Of a DNA stretch of 64,000 bases, positions 1-8,411 are shown one piece after another; position 1 is the first letter of the stretch; each line of letters opens with the position of its first letter. Location of the stretch: assembly GCF_030652515.1 (NCBI RefSeq), contig NZ_JAUSAR010000067.1, forward strand, positions 1-64,000, read 5' to 3'. Made by a program: the position numbers and the translations under genes. This DNA is from Aquabacterium sp. GTDB taxonomy: Bacteria > Pseudomonadota > Gammaproteobacteria > Burkholderiales > Burkholderiaceae_C. Under the pieces are notes generated by a model. That model had not been told where the DNA came from. It searched no databases and saw only the letters and a list, made by a program, of their open reading frames with translations.

Positions 1-191
1 TGGGCATCTACAAGTCTTTGCAGATCCTGCTGCCCGACCCGCAGGCGGCCGACGCCTGGGTACGCCAACCCAACACGGCCGAATTGTTCGGTGGCCGCTC
101 GGCCCTGGACCGCATGCTGGCAGGCAATGTCAGTGATTTGAACCTGGTTCGCCGTTACCTGGATTCGGTGCGCAGCGGCGGCTGGGCATGA
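1..191 (+). CDS. Xre/MbcA/ParS-type antitoxin, C-terminal part (partial)
   Basis: The last 63 residues of a protein are readable in the frame ending with the TGA at 189-191; its start lies outside the window. The segment runs from GIYKSLQILLPDP through LFGGRSALDRMLAG to the C-terminal VRRYLDSVRSGGWA. This is the typical toxin-binding domain (DUF2384) of Xre/MbcA/ParS antitoxins. The stop overlaps the start of the RES toxin gene in an ATGA, so the two are translationally coupled. In this family the antitoxin binds and blocks the RES enzyme and represses its own operon through an N-terminal helix-turn-helix that would lie upstream. Only the C-terminal domain can be checked here. Confidence 0.82.
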   Translation, partial: GIYKSLQILLPDPQAADAWVRQPNTAELFGGRSALDRMLAGNVSDLNLVRRYLDSVRSGGWA

Positions 192-874
192 GCCCGGTAG
201 CTCCTGAAGTCCGGCGCTTGCGCTGGCAGCCAGCCCATCGCATCGTGCCCACGCGCTACCCCACGGTGTACCTGTTTGACCGCGTGGCCGAGTCTGAAGA
301 TTTTGACGCCTTGTATGCACTTGAGTCCCTGACCAACGAGCGCATCCGCGATGAAGTCGGCCAAGTGGACCTGGTGGCGCAAGAAGACCGGCTGGTCGGC
401 CCAGGCTCCGGCCCCGTGATGGCGGCCTTCACCCACCTCAATCCGGAAGGCAGCCGGTTTTCAGACGGCAGCTACGGTGTGTTCTATGCCGCGCACGACA
501 AAGACACCGCCGTGGCCGAGACCCAATACCACCACGCTAAATTCCTGGCCGCCACCAAGCAGCCGGCCATGCAGTTGCCGATGCGCCTCTACGCCGTGCG
601 CATCAGCGCGCAAGTGCACGATCTGCGTCCGCTGGACCCGGATGGTGTCGGTGTGCACGCCGCTGAAAGCTACGTCGCATCACAAGACTTGGGCAAGCAA
701 TTGCGCAAGCAAGGATCGGCGGGTGTGGCCTACCGCAGCGTGCGCCATCCGGGTGGCGAGTGCGTCGGCCTGTTCAAGCCCAAAGGCGCCAGCCAGTGCG
801 TGCACGCGGCACATCTGCTGTACGTCTGGAATGGCCAGACTTTTGCTGATGTCTACGAAAAGCTGAGCGCATGA
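188..874 (+). CDS. RES-domain toxin (NAD+ phosphorylase family)
   Basis: A 228-residue RES-family protein. Known members degrade cellular NAD+ and arrest growth until neutralised by the cognate Xre/MbcA antitoxin. Visible family features are an early arginine region (HRIVPTRYP), the FSDGSYGVFYAA block followed by the conserved glutamate in DTAVAETQYHH, and the late serine in GVAYRSVRHPGGECV. These match the Arg/Glu/Ser set that names the RES domain. Length is normal. The start overlaps the antitoxin stop by four bases, the usual order for this type II module. No signal peptide is seen, so it acts in the cytoplasm. The gene looks intact. Confidence 0.88.
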   Translation: MSPVAPEVRRLRWQPAHRIVPTRYPTVYLFDRVAESEDFDALYALESLTNERIRDEVGQVDLVAQEDRLVGPGSGPVMAAFTHLNPEGSRFSDGSYGVFYAAHDKDTAVAETQYHHAKFLAATKQPAMQLPMRLYAVRISAQVHDLRPLDPDGVGVHAAESYVASQDLGKQLRKQGSAGVAYRSVRHPGGECVGLFKPKGASQCVHAAHLLYVWNGQTFADVYEKLSA

Positions 875-878
875 ATTG

Positions 879-2552
879 TCAGGGCAGGCGGAACACGAAC
901 AGCGCGTTGCCTTCGCCCGCTTGCCATGGATTGAGGCCGCCAAAGCTGCCGTAGCCCGAGTTCACGAACAGGTCCTTGCCCGCAGGCACAGCGCCCACGG
1001 AGTCAATCGTGCCGCCTTTGCCCGCCACGCCGTTGACGTCGATGACGCCCACGGCCGTGTTGTAGGACCAGAGTTCTTCACCATTGCTGGTGCGGAAGGC
1101 CTTGACTTCACCGTTCAGACTGCCCGCCAGCAAGACATCGTTGGTCACCGACAGCGCGGCCGAGAACAAGGTGGCGTATGGCGTGCCTTGGTAGTCGTGC
1201 GTCAGGTGCTTTTCCCAGACCAGGTTGCCAGTGCTCAAGTCCAGCGCATACAGGCCAGGCTTGGCATTGGGCACCGGGCCCATGTTGTCGCCAATGGCGC
1301 CTTGCAGGGCCAGCAGGTCGGCGATCGACAGGCGCTGGATCTTGTTCACCCAGATGTCGGTGACGGCGGCGTAGACGTTCTTGGTGTCAACGGCCATGCC
1401 CCAGTGGATGCCGCCCAGGCTGCCACCGGCGCCAAGGCGCCTGGTCCAGTTCAGGGTGCCAGTTTTGGGGTTCAGCGAATAGACCGCACCGTTCTTGGCG
1501 CCAGCGATGATGGCTTTGCTGCCATTGGGCAAGGTGGCCAGGATCGGAGGCGCGCCAAAGTCGAAGTCACCGCCTTCAGGGCGCGAGCAATGGCTGTCCA
1601 GACCGGATGGGGCCTGGCAGGCCGCGTTCCAGGCATCCCCCGCCGTTGATTGATACACCCACTTGACCGCACCTGTGTTGATGTTCAGGGCGATGATCGA
1701 GTCGGAGTTGGTGGTGGCGGGCAGGCTCAGGTTCTGGCCCGTGCCGATGATGATGGAGCCATTGGCGGCGTCGATCATGGGGGTGCCCCACAAGCTCATG
1801 CCGTTGGGGCCGCGGGTGCCGGTGTTGGGGTTGTATTTGGCGTCGGCCGAGGTGTGGTATGTCCACTTGACCTTGCCGGTGTACGGGTCCACGGCTTGCA
1901 ACAAGCCATGGGTGAAACAGCAGGCGGTCAGCAGGTCCACCACCGTGGTGATGACTTCCTTGGTGGCCACGGGGATGAACAGCGTGCCGTTGTAGGCCTG
2001 GGGCGAGCCGGTGATGAAATGGCGGCCCGCGTCGGTGCCCACGAAGGCTTTCCAGACCAGGGCGCCGGTCTTGGCGTTCACGCCATAAAAGTTGCCGTAG
2101 AAGTCGCCGCCATAGACCATGGCAGGTCTGAACAGGGTGCCAGGCAGGAAGTACACCGACGAGGATCGGATGGCGTTCGAGCCGATGAAAGGGGTGGTCT
2201 TGTCCAGGCCTGAATAGCGCCAGTACTCGCAGCCGCCGACACGGTTCGCCGCCACGATATCGCGGCCTTCAGAGAAGTACACCGTTTGCTGCGTGACTGC
2301 CGGAGCGCCCTTTTTCTCGATCGTGCCTTCGGCCACGTGCGTGTAGGCCAGGGTCAGGCTTGCCACATTGGACGAATTGATCGATGACGCCTGGTTGCGG
2401 GTGTTGGCCGTGTTGAACGCGAAACCATTGGACAGCAGTGCAGAGCTGGTGTTGATGGTGTCGGTGCACTTGGCGGCCTGGGCGTGGCCAGCGGCGAGTG
2501 CGGCTGTCGCCACGCAGGCCATGGTGAGGAGTCGACTCAGGCAGAAGGTCAT
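879..2552 (-). CDS. Secreted PQQ-like beta-propeller repeat protein
   Basis: A 557-residue protein with a clear Sec signal peptide: charged start, hydrophobic stretch, cleavage after AGHAQA at about residue 26. The rest is a PQQ-like propeller with repeated strands such as VYFSEGRDIVAANR, GALVWKAFVGT, GKVKWTYHTS, GAVKWVYQST and GNLVWEKHLT. The family includes PQQ-dependent alcohol dehydrogenases and polyvinyl-alcohol dehydrogenases, but no CxxCH haem site is present, so any electron transfer would need a separate cytochrome. A vicinal Cys-Cys pair lies in the segment TACCFTHG; such pairs occur in some quinoprotein dehydrogenases. Substrate unknown. The gene is convergent with the RES toxin, four bases apart. 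It could also be a non-enzymatic propeller. Confidence 0.75.
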   Translation of the reverse strand: MTFCLSRLLTMACVATAALAAGHAQAAKCTDTINTSSALLSNGFAFNTANTRNQASSINSSNVASLTLAYTHVAEGTIEKKGAPAVTQQTVYFSEGRDIVAANRVGGCEYWRYSGLDKTTPFIGSNAIRSSSVYFLPGTLFRPAMVYGGDFYGNFYGVNAKTGALVWKAFVGTDAGRHFITGSPQAYNGTLFIPVATKEVITTVVDLLTACCFTHGLLQAVDPYTGKVKWTYHTSADAKYNPNTGTRGPNGMSLWGTPMIDAANGSIIIGTGQNLSLPATTNSDSIIALNINTGAVKWVYQSTAGDAWNAACQAPSGLDSHCSRPEGGDFDFGAPPILATLPNGSKAIIAGAKNGAVYSLNPKTGTLNWTRRLGAGGSLGGIHWGMAVDTKNVYAAVTDIWVNKIQRLSIADLLALQGAIGDNMGPVPNAKPGLYALDLSTGNLVWEKHLTHDYQGTPYATLFSAALSVTNDVLLAGSLNGEVKAFRTSNGEELWSYNTAVGVIDVNGVAGKGGTIDSVGAVPAGKDLFVNSGYGSFGGLNPWQAGEGNALFVFRLP

Positions 2553-2644
2553 GGTGCTTCTTTCTAAATTAGGAAACAGCTGTTATCACATTTGGGCAGA
2601 ATGACAGATGAATGGTTGGCGTTAAATCGTGGAAATCCCTGGCT

Positions 2645-5600
2645 TCAGTGAAAATCCCGGCTTTCGGTGGTCAACCTGCCTAGCAAAGGGCTCAAATCCC
2701 GCAAATGGTGGGCAATCAGGTGGCGGACCTCGCCTTCGCGCTGCCATACGCCGTAGACGGCCAGAAGCCGCGCGTGCAGCAACTCCTGGCGTTGGCGGTC
2801 GCGCAGGTGCTTCCAGACGACGACGTTGACGGTGCCGGTTTCGTCTTCCAGGGTCACGAAGACCACGCCACCGGCCGTGGGCGGCTGCTGCCGGACAGTG
2901 ACGATGCCGCAGGCGCGGGCCAGTTTGCCGTGGGCGAGTTCACGCAAGGTTTCAGCGGACATCAGGCGTTGCTGGTCGAGCTTGGGGCGCAACAAGGCCA
3001 GCGGATGGCGGCGCAGGGTCAGTCCCAGCGAGGCGTAGTCGAACACGATCTCTTCGCCCTCGGGCGCGCAGGGCAGGGTCAGCAGGTCTTCATGGACGGG
3101 CGCTTCCCGCAGCAGGGCGGGGGCACGGTGCAGTGCAGAGGCTTCCCAGACCTGCTGGCGGCGGTGGCCAGCCAGGCTGATCAGGGCATCGGCGGCGGCC
3201 AAGTGGCGCATGTCCGACTGGTCAAGCCGGGCGCGGCGCGACAACTCCTCCACATTCGTGAAAGGGCCTGTCTGTCGCGCCTCGACAATGCGCGTGGCGG
3301 CCTCCGATGACAGCCCGCCAACCATGGCCAGGCCCAGGCGAACAGAAGGTTGCCGACTCTGATCGGTGAGGTCAACCAGGGTGCATTCCAGGCCACTGTG
3401 CACCACATCCGGCTGCAGAACGGTCACGCCATGGCGTGCGGCGTCTTGCACCAGTTGGCTGGGCGAGTAAAAGCCCAGGGGCTGGGCGTTGAGCAGCGCG
3501 GCCAGGAAAATGGCGGGCTCGTGGCATTTGATCCAGGCGCTGTCGTAGACCAGCAAGGCAAAGCTGGCCGAGTGCGACTCAGGGAAACCGTAGGCGCCAA
3601 AGCCTTCGATCTGCTGGAAGATGCGTTCGGCGAATTCGGCGGTGTAGCCTTGGCTGGTCATCCCTTGGGTGATGCGCTGGTGGAACTTATCGACGCTGCC
3701 ATGGCGTTTCCAGGCCGCCATGGACCGGCGCAGGTCATCGGCCTCGCCGGGGGTGAAGCCCGCCGCGATCATGACCACCTGCATGACCTGCTCCTGGAAG
3801 ATCGGGATACCGTGCGTGCGCGCCAGGGCGGGTTTCAGCAATTCAGGGCAATCGTTGGCCTCCTGTCCGGATCGGCGCAAGAGATAGGGTTTGACCATGC
3901 CCCCCTGGATGGGCCCTGGCCTGACCAGCGCCACCTCCACCACCAGATCGTAGAAGGTGCGCGGTTGCAACTGCGGCAGCATGTTCATCTGCGCACGGCT
4001 TTCGATCTGGAACACGCCAATGGTGTTGGCCTGGCAGATCATGTCGAAGGTGGGCTCGTCTTTGTCAGGGATGTCTTGCAAGGCAAAGGTGTGGCCCCGC
4101 CGGATGCTGATGAAATCCAGGGCACGCCGCAAGGCCGACAACATGCCCAGCGCCAGCACATCGACCTTGAGCATGCGCAAGGCGTCCAGGTCGTCCTTGT
4201 CCCATTGGATCACCGAGCGTTCGGGCATGGTGGCGTTTTCAATCGGCACCAGTTGGGTCAGCGCTTTGCGGGCGATCACGAAGCCGCCCGTGTGCTGGCT
4301 GAGGTGGCGTGGAAAGCCGACGAGGATGCAGGTCAGCTCCTGCCATTGCTGGATGCGGCGTTCGGTGGGCTCAATGCCCAGTTCAAGCAAACGTTGCGGG
4401 TCGATGCATCGTCCGTCCCACCACTGGTGGTTCTCGGCCACGCGTTCGATCACTTCGGCTTTGATCCCCAAAGCCTTGCCCACGTCACGCAAGGCGCTGC
4501 GGGTGCGGTAGGTGATCACCGTGGCGGTGAGGGCGGTGCGGTCGCGGCCGTATTTGCCGTAGAGGTACTGGATGACTTCTTCGCGGCGTTGGTGTTCGAA
4601 ATCGACGTCGATGTCGGGCGGCTCGTTGCGCTCGCGCGAGATGAAGCGCTCGAACAGCAGCGTGTTGCGCGCCGGGTCGATCTCGGTGATGCCCAGGCAG
4701 TAGCACACGGTGGAGTTGGCGGCGCTGCCGCGCCCTTGGCAAAGGATGTTTTGGGACCGGGCAAACCGAACGATGTCGTGAACGGTGAGGAAGTATTTTT
4801 CAAAGCCCAGTTCGCTGATCAGGGCCAGCTCTTTCTCGATCTGGTCTGTGACTTCGGCGGGGGCGCCATCCGGGAAGCGCCCAAGGCATCCCTCCAGTGT
4901 CAATCGGCGCAGGTGTGATGCAGCGTTCTCGCCGGGTGGCACGATCTCTTCGGGGTATTCGTAGCTCAGTTCGTCCAGGCTGAAGTGGCAACGTGCCACC
5001 ACGTCTTGTGTGGCGGCCAGCAGGTCGGCGGGATAGCGGCGGGCCAGCCTCAAGCGGCTGCGCAGGTGCTGTTCAGCGTGAGCTTGCAGGTCCAGGCCGC
5101 AGTCTGGCAAAGGTTTGCCCAGGCGCGTGGCGGTCAGCACGTCTTGAAGAGGTTTGCGAGAGCGCACATGCATGTGGACATCGCCACTGGCCAGCAGGGG
5201 CACGCCGCTTTGCTCGCCAAGCTCGCGCAGGCGGCGCAGCCACCAGGCGTCGTCCAGGGCATTGAGCAGTTCAACCGCCAGCCAGCAGCGCCCCTCGAAG
5301 TGAGCCTGCAGCCACTGGGCTTGGTGCTGCAACTGGGGCCATGGCGTGCGGCGGTGGGGCACCATCAGGATCAGGCAGCCTTCCAGGCTTGAGGACGGGA
5401 TGTCTTGCAGCATGAGCGCATCGGGGCCCTTGCCCGGCGTGGCACGCCGAAGCCGGGTGATGAACTCGCAGAGCCGACCATAGCCTTCAAGGTCGCAGGC
5501 CAGGACCACGAGCTTGAAATCAGGCTCGGCCTGCACAGTGAACTCACTGCCGATGATCAACTTGAAATCGGGTGGATCTTTGCCATCGGCCAGGGCCTGT

Positions 5601-5809
5601 TCGTGCACCTTGCGCAAGGCCAGGTGAGCACGCACCACGCCGGCCACGGAGCAGTCATCGGTCAGGGCCAGGGCGGTGTAGCCCAGGGCCAAAGCACGGT
5701 CCACCAACTCACCTGGGTGCGACGCGCCTCGCAAAAAACTGAAGTTGGACACGCAATGCAGCTCGGCGTAAGCGGGCAGGGCTGCCCGGCTGGGCCGGCC
5801 CGTCGTCAT
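2645..5809 (-). CDS. dnaE2: Error-prone DNA polymerase DnaE2 (ImuC)
   Basis: A 1054-residue C-family polymerase of the DnaE2/ImuC type. It starts with a PHP domain (AYAELHCVSNFSFLRGAS), has the polymerase acidic motif PDIDVDFEH near residue 400, and a C-terminal OB-like segment (GGVVFVTLEDETGTVNVVVW). The length fits DnaE2 rather than the longer replicative DnaE1. It performs translesion synthesis after DNA damage together with ImuB and ImuA. Its start overlaps the imuB stop by four bases, and the operon is preceded by a LexA box at 7864-7883. The N-terminus is the family-typical AELHCVSNFSFL start. Confidence 0.95.
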   Translation of the reverse strand: MTTGRPSRAALPAYAELHCVSNFSFLRGASHPGELVDRALALGYTALALTDDCSVAGVVRAHLALRKVHEQALADGKDPPDFKLIIGSEFTVQAEPDFKLVVLACDLEGYGRLCEFITRLRRATPGKGPDALMLQDIPSSSLEGCLILMVPHRRTPWPQLQHQAQWLQAHFEGRCWLAVELLNALDDAWWLRRLRELGEQSGVPLLASGDVHMHVRSRKPLQDVLTATRLGKPLPDCGLDLQAHAEQHLRSRLRLARRYPADLLAATQDVVARCHFSLDELSYEYPEEIVPPGENAASHLRRLTLEGCLGRFPDGAPAEVTDQIEKELALISELGFEKYFLTVHDIVRFARSQNILCQGRGSAANSTVCYCLGITEIDPARNTLLFERFISRERNEPPDIDVDFEHQRREEVIQYLYGKYGRDRTALTATVITYRTRSALRDVGKALGIKAEVIERVAENHQWWDGRCIDPQRLLELGIEPTERRIQQWQELTCILVGFPRHLSQHTGGFVIARKALTQLVPIENATMPERSVIQWDKDDLDALRMLKVDVLALGMLSALRRALDFISIRRGHTFALQDIPDKDEPTFDMICQANTIGVFQIESRAQMNMLPQLQPRTFYDLVVEVALVRPGPIQGGMVKPYLLRRSGQEANDCPELLKPALARTHGIPIFQEQVMQVVMIAAGFTPGEADDLRRSMAAWKRHGSVDKFHQRITQGMTSQGYTAEFAERIFQQIEGFGAYGFPESHSASFALLVYDSAWIKCHEPAIFLAALLNAQPLGFYSPSQLVQDAARHGVTVLQPDVVHSGLECTLVDLTDQSRQPSVRLGLAMVGGLSSEAATRIVEARQTGPFTNVEELSRRARLDQSDMRHLAAADALISLAGHRRQQVWEASALHRAPALLREAPVHEDLLTLPCAPEGEEIVFDYASLGLTLRRHPLALLRPKLDQQRLMSAETLRELAHGKLARACGIVTVRQQPPTAGGVVFVTLEDETGTVNVVVWKHLRDRQRQELLHARLLAVYGVWQREGEVRHLIAHHLRDLSPLLGRLTTESRDFH

Positions 5810-7137
5810 GAAAAGATGCCGTGCAGGAACAAGGGGCTGGACTGGGTTTCCTGCACATGCCGCTCACGGAAGACCCACAACAGCCCGGCCTGGTCGTTGT
5901 GCGCCAGGTAGTAGTCGCGGGCCACGCTTTGCCCATCCCACCAACCGGCCTCGACCCGATGGGGCCCGGCCAGCCATTGCAGGGGGCTCAAGCTCAAGGC
6001 TTGAGGTTGTGGCAGCAGCCAGGCGGGTTGGGGGTGGTCGGCGATGGGCTGAACCGGGACAGCGCCGGTGTTGCTCGAAGAAGGCAGTGCATCCACGGCC
6101 GCAACCCAGTGTTGGGTGTGCTCGATCCGGTGGTCTGCTTGCACCACCGCTTGCCTGACGTGCTCCTTGCCCAGCCGGGCAGAGAGCCTGTCCAGCAGCG
6201 TGGACAAGGCCTGCCGTTGTTGGCGCTGCGCGGCAGGCGAGGCGAGGGCATCCGGCCCGGCGCCCAGGCCCAGCGTGCTGTGCTCCTGGAAAAGGCAATC
6301 GCTGTCGATGGCCAGCGCTTCAACCTCGTCAACGTGCAGGCTCAGGTCGCCCACCGGGCCGCCCAGCGTGGTGCGGTTCAGGTGCTCGGCCAGCAGCCGG
6401 TGCAGGCGGTTGATGTCGCGTGAGGCCTCGGACAGGCGCATGATCAGTTCACCTTGGCCGGCCACATCGCGGCGGTGAAAATCAAGCTGCCAGCGCAAAG
6501 TCAAGGCCCTGACGCCACTGTGGCGACCCGCCAGCCAGGCGCACAAGGGCTGCAGCAAGCGCTTGGCCGCGAACACCAGCGAGGCGGCGTTGTCCACCCG
6601 GCCTGGCAACTCCAGCCGCAAGTCGAAGCGCTCTGGGGCCTGCACCCACTCAAAGGCTTCGGGCTTGGTGCCATGCGCCTGGTCCAGCGCCAGCAGCAAG
6701 GCCGCGCCGAAGCGGCGGCTCATGCCATGCCGAGGCAAGCGGCGAACGTCGCCCAGGGTCTGGCAGCCCAGTCTGGACAAGGTGGCCTCGTGGGCGTGCA
6801 CGGCGCTGATGGTGGACAAGGGCAGCTCGTCCAGGCGGTTGCTTTTGCCTTTGGTGGGGCGCCCGTAGCGGGCCCGCGCCAGCGTGGCCAAGGCGGTAGG
6901 GCCGCAAGCCCACCGCGTCCACCCCAGGGGGGCTGCGCCTTCCACCACCAGTCGCTTCAGGCTCTGAGAGCCCCCAAAAAGACGCTGGCTGGCCTGCACT
7001 TCCATGACCACGCCCTCGTCCAGCAAGGCCACGCGGGGCGTGAACTGCAAGGCCCACCAGGCGAGCGACAAGGCATCCAGGTTGTCGTCAGGCGACGAGG
7101 AGGCCTCTTCGGGCAGCAGCGCGATCCAGAGCAGCAT
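5806..7137 (-). CDS. imuB: ImuB, Y-family polymerase-like mutasome subunit
   Basis: A 443-residue ImuB homologue (MLLWIALLPEEA, with FTPRVALLDEGVVMEVQASQRLFGG in the palm-like region). ImuB proteins have the Y-family fold but generally lack catalytic acidic residues; they act as the hub binding ImuA, the sliding clamp and DnaE2. Here the segment FTPRVALLDEG occupies the place where an active Y-polymerase keeps an aspartate pair, which agrees with a non-catalytic role. The gene lies six bases after imuA and overlaps dnaE2 by four bases, giving the classic imuA-imuB-dnaE2 operon. Full length for the family. Confidence 0.92.
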   Translation of the reverse strand: MLLWIALLPEEASSSPDDNLDALSLAWWALQFTPRVALLDEGVVMEVQASQRLFGGSQSLKRLVVEGAAPLGWTRWACGPTALATLARARYGRPTKGKSNRLDELPLSTISAVHAHEATLSRLGCQTLGDVRRLPRHGMSRRFGAALLLALDQAHGTKPEAFEWVQAPERFDLRLELPGRVDNAASLVFAAKRLLQPLCAWLAGRHSGVRALTLRWQLDFHRRDVAGQGELIMRLSEASRDINRLHRLLAEHLNRTTLGGPVGDLSLHVDEVEALAIDSDCLFQEHSTLGLGAGPDALASPAAQRQQRQALSTLLDRLSARLGKEHVRQAVVQADHRIEHTQHWVAAVDALPSSSNTGAVPVQPIADHPQPAWLLPQPQALSLSPLQWLAGPHRVEAGWWDGQSVARDYYLAHNDQAGLLWVFRERHVQETQSSPLFLHGIFS

Positions 7138-7143
7138 GGGCCA

Positions 7144-7860
7144 TCACCACGGGCCGCAGCCCTTGATTGACACGGACCGCTGGATCAAGGGTTCCAGCCC
7201 GGCAGGCCAATGGGGCAGTTCAATGATGCGGTCGAGCAAGGGCCCGCGCCGCTTCAGGATGTTCACCCGCAGCGGTGGCGGCAGTTTGGGCGGGTAGCCG
7301 CTGACGCTGATTTCCAGCCGAAGCGGTGCGGCCGAGGCCTCTGTGCGTGAAGCCAGGCGCCTGAAGATGAAGGCCAGCGCAGGGTGGTGCATGGCGCAGG
7401 CCTGCAATCGCCGCAGTTGCTCAGACCGGGCCTGGGGCAACCAGGCCAGGACGGCGCTGACACTGCGCGACTTCAAGGCTTGCTCCGTGGCCCACAGGGA
7501 TTCGGTGGGGGTGCGGGTTTGAATCCAGACCAGGCGATCTTCGCGCAGGCCTTCTCGCCGCAGGGCCGGCAGGTGCGGGCTGTGCGGCGGGTTGACCAGC
7601 AACACCGTGCCGCCTTGCGAGACGAGCCGGGCCAGCCCAGGCGACAGCAGGCGCCATTCGGCATGCACCCCCGGCGCCTGCAGCACCTCGGTCAAGGCCT
7701 GGCAGGGCCAGCCACCTCCGGGCAGTTCAGCATCGAGTGCCGGGTGCCCCGTCGACAACACCGGTGTGGCCTGCCCGCCCAGCGCATTGCCACGCCACAC
7801 CGTCTGGGCGATGTGGTCTGGCAAGGCAAGGGACCGGTGGACGAGTGACATGGAAGGCAT
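7144..7860 (-). CDS. imuA: ImuA, SOS mutasome RecA-like protein
   Basis: A 238-residue ImuA/SulA-RecA-like protein. It begins MPSMSLVHRSLALPDHIAQTVWRG and carries the conserved core TGHPALDAELPGGGWPCQALTEVL and a LLVNPPHSPHLPALRREGL stretch. It is the first gene of the damage-inducible imuA-imuB-dnaE2 operon and modulates translesion synthesis. The LexA box ends only three bases upstream of the first ATG, so no Shine-Dalgarno fits there; an ATG nine bases inside (codon 4) is the alternative start. The transcript may be nearly leaderless. Confidence 0.9.
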   Translation of the reverse strand: MPSMSLVHRSLALPDHIAQTVWRGNALGGQATPVLSTGHPALDAELPGGGWPCQALTEVLQAPGVHAEWRLLSPGLARLVSQGGTVLLVNPPHSPHLPALRREGLREDRLVWIQTRTPTESLWATEQALKSRSVSAVLAWLPQARSEQLRRLQACAMHHPALAFIFRRLASRTEASAAPLRLEISVSGYPPKLPPPLRVNILKRRGPLLDRIIELPHWPAGLEPLIQRSVSIKGCGPW

Positions 7861-7863
7861 GAA

Positions 7864-7883
7864 TACTGTTTATTTGTACAGTA
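7864..7883 (-). promoter_or_regulatory. LexA (SOS) box of the imuA operon
   Basis: A 20-base element with perfect TACTG/CAGTA arms. Its core CTGT-N8-ACAG (7866-7881) matches the proteobacterial LexA consensus. It ends three bases from the imuA start and overlaps a likely -10 region (TACAAA, reading leftwards), so LexA binding would block RNA polymerase directly. This predicts DNA-damage induction of imuA-imuB-dnaE2. Confidence 0.9.
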
Positions 7884-7924
7884 TCGTACCGCAGCCTTGC
7901 CATGCCGTGTTGAGAAAAGTGACG

Positions 7925-8395
7925 TCAGCGGGGTTTTCTGAATTCGTCCTCGATCCACGCTGTGGCGGAGGCCATGTTCAGCTTGAAGCTGGCCGACACC
8001 CGCACCTGCGCCACCTGGTCACCGCCATCGTCGTGAGCGGCCAGCAGCGCATGGGGCTCGTACTCGTCGGCCACGATATCGAGCGTCACGCGCCACTGGT
8101 GGGCAGCCACCGTCACCACCACCTCCTTGTGCAAGGTGGCGTGCAGTTGCTGCTCGTGGCGGCGGATCACCTCCGAGGCCGTCTTGACCAAGGTGTTGAA
8201 GGCCGCCGTGTCCAGCGGCTTGGGGTTCTTCTTGTCCCGCCCCATGGTCCAGGGGCCTACGAGGGCGGGCTCGGGTTGGCCGTCTTTCAGCATCTCCACG
8301 GCCCAGCCGTCGTCATCGTTGTTCTTGATGACGCGGGCCGTCCAGCCGTTGTCGGACCACAGGCGGGCTTCTTTCACAGGTGTCGTTTCAGTCAT
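7925..8395 (-). CDS. Conserved hypothetical protein, 156 aa
   Basis: No family recognised. The protein is soluble, acidic and has no signal peptide or membrane segment. Notable parts are LWSDNGWTARVIKNNDDDGWAV at the N-terminus, GPWTMGRDKKNPKPLD in the middle, and a C-terminal half of alternating strands (VVVTVAAHQWRVTLDIV). It lies between the imu operon and leuA on the same strand. Its stop is about 40 bases from the LexA box of imuA, so transcription from it could run into the SOS promoter region. It follows leuA by 16 bases and may be co-transcribed with it. Coding is supported by clean frame and normal composition. Confidence 0.62.
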   Translation of the reverse strand: MTETTPVKEARLWSDNGWTARVIKNNDDDGWAVEMLKDGQPEPALVGPWTMGRDKKNPKPLDTAAFNTLVKTASEVIRRHEQQLHATLHKEVVVTVAAHQWRVTLDIVADEYEPHALLAAHDDGGDQVAQVRVSASFKLNMASATAWIEDEFRKPR

Positions 8396-8411
8396 CTGCC
8401 GATCTTACGTC

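Noticed and set aside
3350-4918. 522-codon open frame antisense to dnaE2
   Set aside because: Same shadow effect; dnaE2 motifs are complete on the opposite strand.
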